Shown piece after piece: positions 60,688-64,000 of a stretch of DNA of 64,000 bases (within the stretch, counting starts at the first letter, position 1; each line of letters begins with the position of its first letter). Source of the stretch: Deltaproteobacteria bacterium. GTDB lineage: Bacteria > Desulfobacterota > DSM-4660 > Desulfatiglandales > Desulfatiglandaceae. Where the stretch lies: positions 42,670 to 106,669 of the forward strand of contig JAIPDI010000011.1 in NCBI GenBank assembly GCA_021737785.1. Direction: 5' to 3'. A program made the translations under genes and the position numbers. The notes under the pieces are model-generated. The model searched no databases. It was not told where the DNA came from and saw only the letters and a program-made list of their open reading frames with translations.

Positions 60688-62547
60688 ATGGCAGATGACA
60701 TTGGAGGAAGATTCCCGGATCCGCATGAGTATCAGGTCCCACCGGAACTCGAAGGATGGGAAGAGATGTACCCGTCCCACTACCTGTTTTCAAAGGAAAG
60801 GGAAACCTGGGAAAAACAGCAATTCTGGTACCTGGACAAGATCCACGCCCCGGAACCCATGCCGCCCCTGGATCTGATATTTCAGGAGGCCTGGCAGATC
60901 TCTCTTTCGCAATACACCACGAGGGTGTTCTGCATCCCCCCTGCCCAGGGGATCGCCCAGCGGATGGTCGGTTGCTACATGTACATCTGCGCTATTGCGC
61001 CCCCGCCCGATGAGGTTATCGCCGAAAAGGCGGAGCAGTTCGGAAAGCGTGTGTTCTATGTATTCGATCATTATGATGAATTGTGGGACAAATGGCTGAT
61101 CAAGTTCAAGGCCATCGGAAAAGAGATGGAGGCCGTGGAGGTCCCGACCGAACTGCCCAAATTTGTTCCCGAGGACCAGGTCATTCCTGCACCTACCGGA
61201 TGTTATGTCTCCTATGACATCCTGGAGGCATTCGATAAGGTGGCCAACCAGATGATCAAGGCCTGGCAGTATCACTTTGAAATGTTGAACCTGACCTACC
61301 TGGCCTACCTCATGTTCGGGGATGTCTCCAGAAAGCTTTTTCCCGGGATCAGTGAAAGCGCCATCGGCAAGATGGTAGCGGGGGCCTATGTCTCCATGTT
61401 CCGCCCTGAGGAAGAACTCTGCCGGCTCTCCAGACTGGCCGTGTCTTCACGCGGGGTGGCCGACATCCTCAAGAGTGATATGACGGTGGACCAGAAAAAG
61501 GCCGAGCTGGAAAAAATTCCCGACGGAAAGCATTGGCTTGAGGAGTTCGAAAAGGCGAGTGATCCCTGGTTTTACGTGTCCTGCGGCAGCGGCTGGTTTC
61601 ATCACGAGGGGAGCTGGCTGACCCAGCTCGACATCCCCTACAGTTATATCAAGAGCTATGTGGAACGGCTGGAAAACGGGGAAACCATCGAGCGGTCGTT
61701 GGACAAGCTGGACAAAGAAAGAGACGAAACCGTGGCCAGTTACCGGGAGCTCATCAAGACCGATGAGGATAGGAAGGCCTTTGACGAGGCCTATAAGACC
61801 ATTCGAACCATTTACCGCTATGCCGAAGATCATCTCTTCTGGGTGGAGCACTGGCTTCACACCATCTGGTTTGCCAAGATACGGAAGTTCGGAAAGCTGT
61901 TGGTCAATAACGGAATGATCAACGAGGTGGACGATATTTTCATGTTTACCCGGTATGAAATCCCCGAACTTCTTACGGAACTCTCCACCGGCTGGGCCCT
62001 GGGCGTGGATATCCCCCTGCGTAGCGATTATTACAAGGCCAAGGTCAGCAAACGGCGGAAAATTCTGGAGGCGGCGGGCAACTGGAATCCGACTCCGGCA
62101 TTGGGCGTCCCGCCTGCGGAAGTGGCAGAGCCTTTCACCATCATGCTCTGGGGCGTTACCACCGACAAGGTCAAGGAATGGCTCAAGGGCGTTGGAGAAG
62201 TGGGCGGAGAGGGGGTCTCGGAGATCAAGGGGTTCGCCTCTTCCGCAGGGGTTGCGGAAGGTCCGGCCCGGGTACTCAGAGTTCTCAAGGATCTTGTGAA
62301 TCTTCAGCCCGGAGAAGTCCTGGTATGCCCCACCACCAATCCTTCCTGGGCGCCGGTGTTTACCAAGATCAAGGGAGCGGTTACAGACATTGGCGGGCTC
62401 ACCAGCCACGCCGCTATCGTGTGCAGGGAGTATGGAATTCCATCCGTTACCGGCACCGGCGTGGCCACATCGACAATCAAGACCGGGGACCTGGTGAGGG
62501 TTGATGGCGACACAGGGGTTGTGACAATCGTTGAACGAGCCAAATAG
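60688..62547 (+). CDS. PEP-synthase-like subunit, phenylphosphate synthase alpha-like
   Basis: A 619-residue protein with the central and His domains of PEP synthase but without the N-terminal ATP-grasp part. Near the C-terminus GGLTSHAAIVCREYGIPSV holds the phospho-His expected for swivelling domains. The long N-terminal region (PPELEGWEEMYPSHYLFS...) matches the 70-kDa subunit of Thauera phenylphosphate synthase, which carries phosphate to phenol. The separate gene downstream encodes the ATP-binding part. The substrate could be phenol or a related acceptor; no carboxylase genes lie in view to prove it. Confidence 0.8.
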   Translation: MADDIGGRFPDPHEYQVPPELEGWEEMYPSHYLFSKERETWEKQQFWYLDKIHAPEPMPPLDLIFQEAWQISLSQYTTRVFCIPPAQGIAQRMVGCYMYICAIAPPPDEVIAEKAEQFGKRVFYVFDHYDELWDKWLIKFKAIGKEMEAVEVPTELPKFVPEDQVIPAPTGCYVSYDILEAFDKVANQMIKAWQYHFEMLNLTYLAYLMFGDVSRKLFPGISESAIGKMVAGAYVSMFRPEEELCRLSRLAVSSRGVADILKSDMTVDQKKAELEKIPDGKHWLEEFEKASDPWFYVSCGSGWFHHEGSWLTQLDIPYSYIKSYVERLENGETIERSLDKLDKERDETVASYRELIKTDEDRKAFDEAYKTIRTIYRYAEDHLFWVEHWLHTIWFAKIRKFGKLLVNNGMINEVDDIFMFTRYEIPELLTELSTGWALGVDIPLRSDYYKAKVSKRRKILEAAGNWNPTPALGVPPAEVAEPFTIMLWGVTTDKVKEWLKGVGEVGGEGVSEIKGFASSAGVAEGPARVLRVLKDLVNLQPGEVLVCPTTNPSWAPVFTKIKGAVTDIGGLTSHAAIVCREYGIPSVTGTGVATSTIKTGDLVRVDGDTGVVTIVERAK

Positions 62548-62595
62548 CCTTCCCTTCCCACCGGCCCCCCTCCTTTGCGAGGATCCGGCGTGATC

Positions 62596-62625
62596 TTCTC
62601 TCCGGGCCTTCCGGCCCGGGGAGAA
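62596..62625 (+). promoter_or_regulatory. Stable hairpin between the two PEP-synthase-like genes
   Basis: TTCTC...TCCGGGCC pairs with GGCCCGGG...GAGAA. There is no T-run, so it likely modulates mRNA stability or relative expression of the two subunits. Confidence 0.5.
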
Positions 62626-62679
62626 ACAGCGCCACCCCCATCCTGACAAGGGACCGTAGCAGGGGGGGGACATACTTCA

Positions 62680-63759
62680 ATGGAGACACAGATGGACTAC
62701 ATTCTCAATTTCGAAGATCTGGACAAGAATTCCCTCCCCGCGGTGGGGGGCAAAAATGCCAGCCTGGGTGAGATGATCAAGGCAGGCACCCGCGTGCCGC
62801 CCGGGTTTGCCGTCACCACCGACAGTTATCTGAGCTTTATCACCCAGACGGGGATAAAGGATACCATCCTCAATGTCCTGTCGAATCTCGATAAGGATGA
62901 GGTGGACTCCCTCAACAGGACCAGCGAATCCATCCAGGACCTGGTCCTTCACGCGACAATGCCTGACGAAATCCAGAAGGCTATTGCCGAAGGGTACGCC
63001 CGGCTGTGTGAAACGTGCGGCGTCACAGACGTTCAGGTGGCGGTTCGATCGAGCGCCACGGCCGAAGACCTCCCCACGGCGAGCTTTGCCGGACAGCAGG
63101 ACACCTATCTCTGCCAGTCCGGAGCGGAGCGGATCATCTCCAGTGTGAGGCGGTGCTGGGCCAGCCTGTTCACGCCCCGCGCCATCGATTACAGAAACAA
63201 GAACAACTTCCCCCACGAAAAGGTCTATATCAGCGTGGGGGTTCAGAAGATGGTCAACTCCCGGGCAGCGGGCGTCATGTTCACGCTCAATCCTACCAAC
63301 GGCGATCCGTCCAAGGTGGTGATCGAGGGGAGTTGGGGACTGGGGGAGACCGTGGTGTCCGGCTCTGTGAATCCCGACAAATTTGTCGTGGATAAGGTGA
63401 TTTTGGAGACCAGTGAAAAGACCATCTCCGCCAAACACATAAAATGCGTTTATGACCCGGCGGGGGAAGGAACCATGGATGTGGATGTGGAACCGGAGAT
63501 GCAGTCCCGGTGCTGCCTGGAAGATCGTGAGATAAAAGAACTCGTGAGGATCGCAAAAAACATCGAGACCCATTACGGCCGCCCTATGGATATCGAGTGG
63601 GCCATCGATGAGGATTTTTCTTTTCCGGAAAATATTTTTATTGTGCAGGCCCGTCCCGAGACCGTCTGGAGCCAGCGTCAGAAGGGGCCCATGATCGGCA
63701 CCAAGAGCGGGTATCAGCTGTTGATGGACCAGGCCATGAAACGGATCAAGCTCCAGTGA
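62680..63759 (+). CDS. PEP-synthase N-terminal-like subunit, phenylphosphate synthase beta-like
   Basis: A 359-residue ATP-binding protein equal to the N-terminal domain of PEP synthase/pyruvate phosphate dikinase. Landmarks are LPAVGGKNASLGEMIKAG, VAVRSSATAEDLPTASFAGQQDTYL (shortened), VMFTLNPTNGDPSKVVIEGS and the C-terminal DIEWAIDEDF...IFIVQARPETVW. Length equals the 40-kDa subunit of phenylphosphate synthase. The start at 62680 has GGGGGGA upstream; an ATG at 62692 with GGAG is also possible. The third subunit (CBS-domain type) is not seen before the intron. Confidence 0.82.
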   Translation: METQMDYILNFEDLDKNSLPAVGGKNASLGEMIKAGTRVPPGFAVTTDSYLSFITQTGIKDTILNVLSNLDKDEVDSLNRTSESIQDLVLHATMPDEIQKAIAEGYARLCETCGVTDVQVAVRSSATAEDLPTASFAGQQDTYLCQSGAERIISSVRRCWASLFTPRAIDYRNKNNFPHEKVYISVGVQKMVNSRAAGVMFTLNPTNGDPSKVVIEGSWGLGETVVSGSVNPDKFVVDKVILETSEKTISAKHIKCVYDPAGEGTMDVDVEPEMQSRCCLEDREIKELVRIAKNIETHYGRPMDIEWAIDEDFSFPENIFIVQARPETVWSQRQKGPMIGTKSGYQLLMDQAMKRIKLQ

Positions 63760-63811
63760 GAGGCCGCCCTAAGCAAAACGAATAATAAATTCACCGACAT
63801 TTTTTCTATCA

Positions 63812-63836
63812 CACAAAGCCACAAAGCCCACAGAGC
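63812..63836. repeat. CACAAAG-type repeat
   Basis: CACACAAAGCCACAAAGCCC resembles the repeats before carB. The complementary type, CTTCGTGTCTTTG, sits at 63862-63874, directly at the intron boundary. Confidence 0.5.
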
Positions 63837-63874
63837 AGGGCATGAACATGTGGTCAAAAATCTTCGTGTCTTTG

Positions 63875-64000
63875 GTGCGCCAGGCTAAGCCTGGCTGATC
63901 TTGTAACCTGAAAGGAGGTTACCCTGTTAATTGCTCGTTCAGCAGGTAGCGGAGCGGGCGGCCCGCGGAGTAATCCAAAGGGTCGAAGCCCCGCCGAGCG
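63875..64000 (+). mobile_element. 5' end of a group II intron, truncated by the window edge
   Basis: The sequence starts GTGCGCCAGGC, the GUGYG-type 5' boundary of bacterial group II introns, then a CCAGGCTAAGCCTGG stem and domain I-like elements (CTGAAAGGAGGTTACCCTG; GAGTAATCC; GGGTCGAAGCCC). It follows CTTCGTGTCTTTG, so it appears inserted in a dispersed repeat. The reverse transcriptase/maturase gene would lie beyond the window. Confidence 0.65.

Noticed and set aside
60688..63759. A frameshifted ordinary PEP synthase gene
   Set aside because: The two parts are in the reverse order of a normal PEP synthase (C-terminal part first), each has its own ribosome site, and sizes match known phenylphosphate synthase subunits.

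Overview
The window looks like a chromosome segment of a sulfate-reducing member of the Desulfobacterota (former Deltaproteobacteria). The strongest marker is a complete qrcABCD operon (28.6-23.9 kb, minus strand), the periplasmic cytochrome-to-menaquinone reductase of sulfate reducers. It is joined by a nickel CO dehydrogenase (cooS), an AmmeMemoRadiSam radical enzyme, and a split PEP-synthase-like pair resembling phenylphosphate synthase, which suggests anaerobic metabolism of aromatic compounds. No rRNA gene is present, so species cannot be given.

Layout. 0-7 kb: a zinc-ribbon protein, two stop-interrupted coding remnants, then a signalling unit made of a solute-binding lipoprotein, a 1307-residue multi-PAS histidine kinase and a single-domain response regulator. 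7-13.5 kb: a c-di-GMP-I riboswitch on the minus strand with no obvious target gene, then a tripartite RND efflux operon (plus). 13.7-23.4 kb: a SLOG-like protein and a minus-strand type II secretion operon F-G-H-I-J-K-L-M-N-C; gspD and gspE are not in the window. 23.7-29.4 kb: the qrc operon with an added 53-codon membrane protein. 29.5-31.6 kb: rpsU, a small ORF flanked by its own promoter and a terminator, and rlmD. 32-34.6 kb: two overlapping nicotianamine-synthase-like genes, a small lipoprotein, a MITE-like element and a 30-codon membrane ORF. 34.7-36.9 kb: tRNA-Lys, tRNA-Arg, rplM-rpsI, truA and a 52-codon gene. 37-47.5 kb: amrS, a methyltransferase, carB with a purF-like gene whose glutaminase site has decayed, and a compatible-solute operon of the glucosylglycerate/mannosylglucosylglycerate type. 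47.8-56 kb: an HD protein, a photolyase group, two divergent PIN toxin-antitoxin pairs, a DUF523/DUF1722 protein and a methyltransferase. 56-59.1 kb: a Fur-family regulator, a DUF4177-like protein and cooS, with near-identical 23-bp operator-like sites before fur and before cooS. 59.2-64 kb: a LysR regulator divergent from the split PEP-synthase pair, then the 5' end of a group II intron cut by the window edge.

Repeats and regulation. Intergenic regions carry a heptamer tandem array, dispersed CACAAAG-type repeats, AATTCC-rich tracts, a 146-bp element with terminal inverted repeats, and two divergent copies of a roughly 125-nt structured element that may be a small RNA. Promoters of TTGACA-17-TATAAT type can be read for rplM, the tRNA pair, the small ORF before rpsU, the RND operon, the solute operon and qrc.
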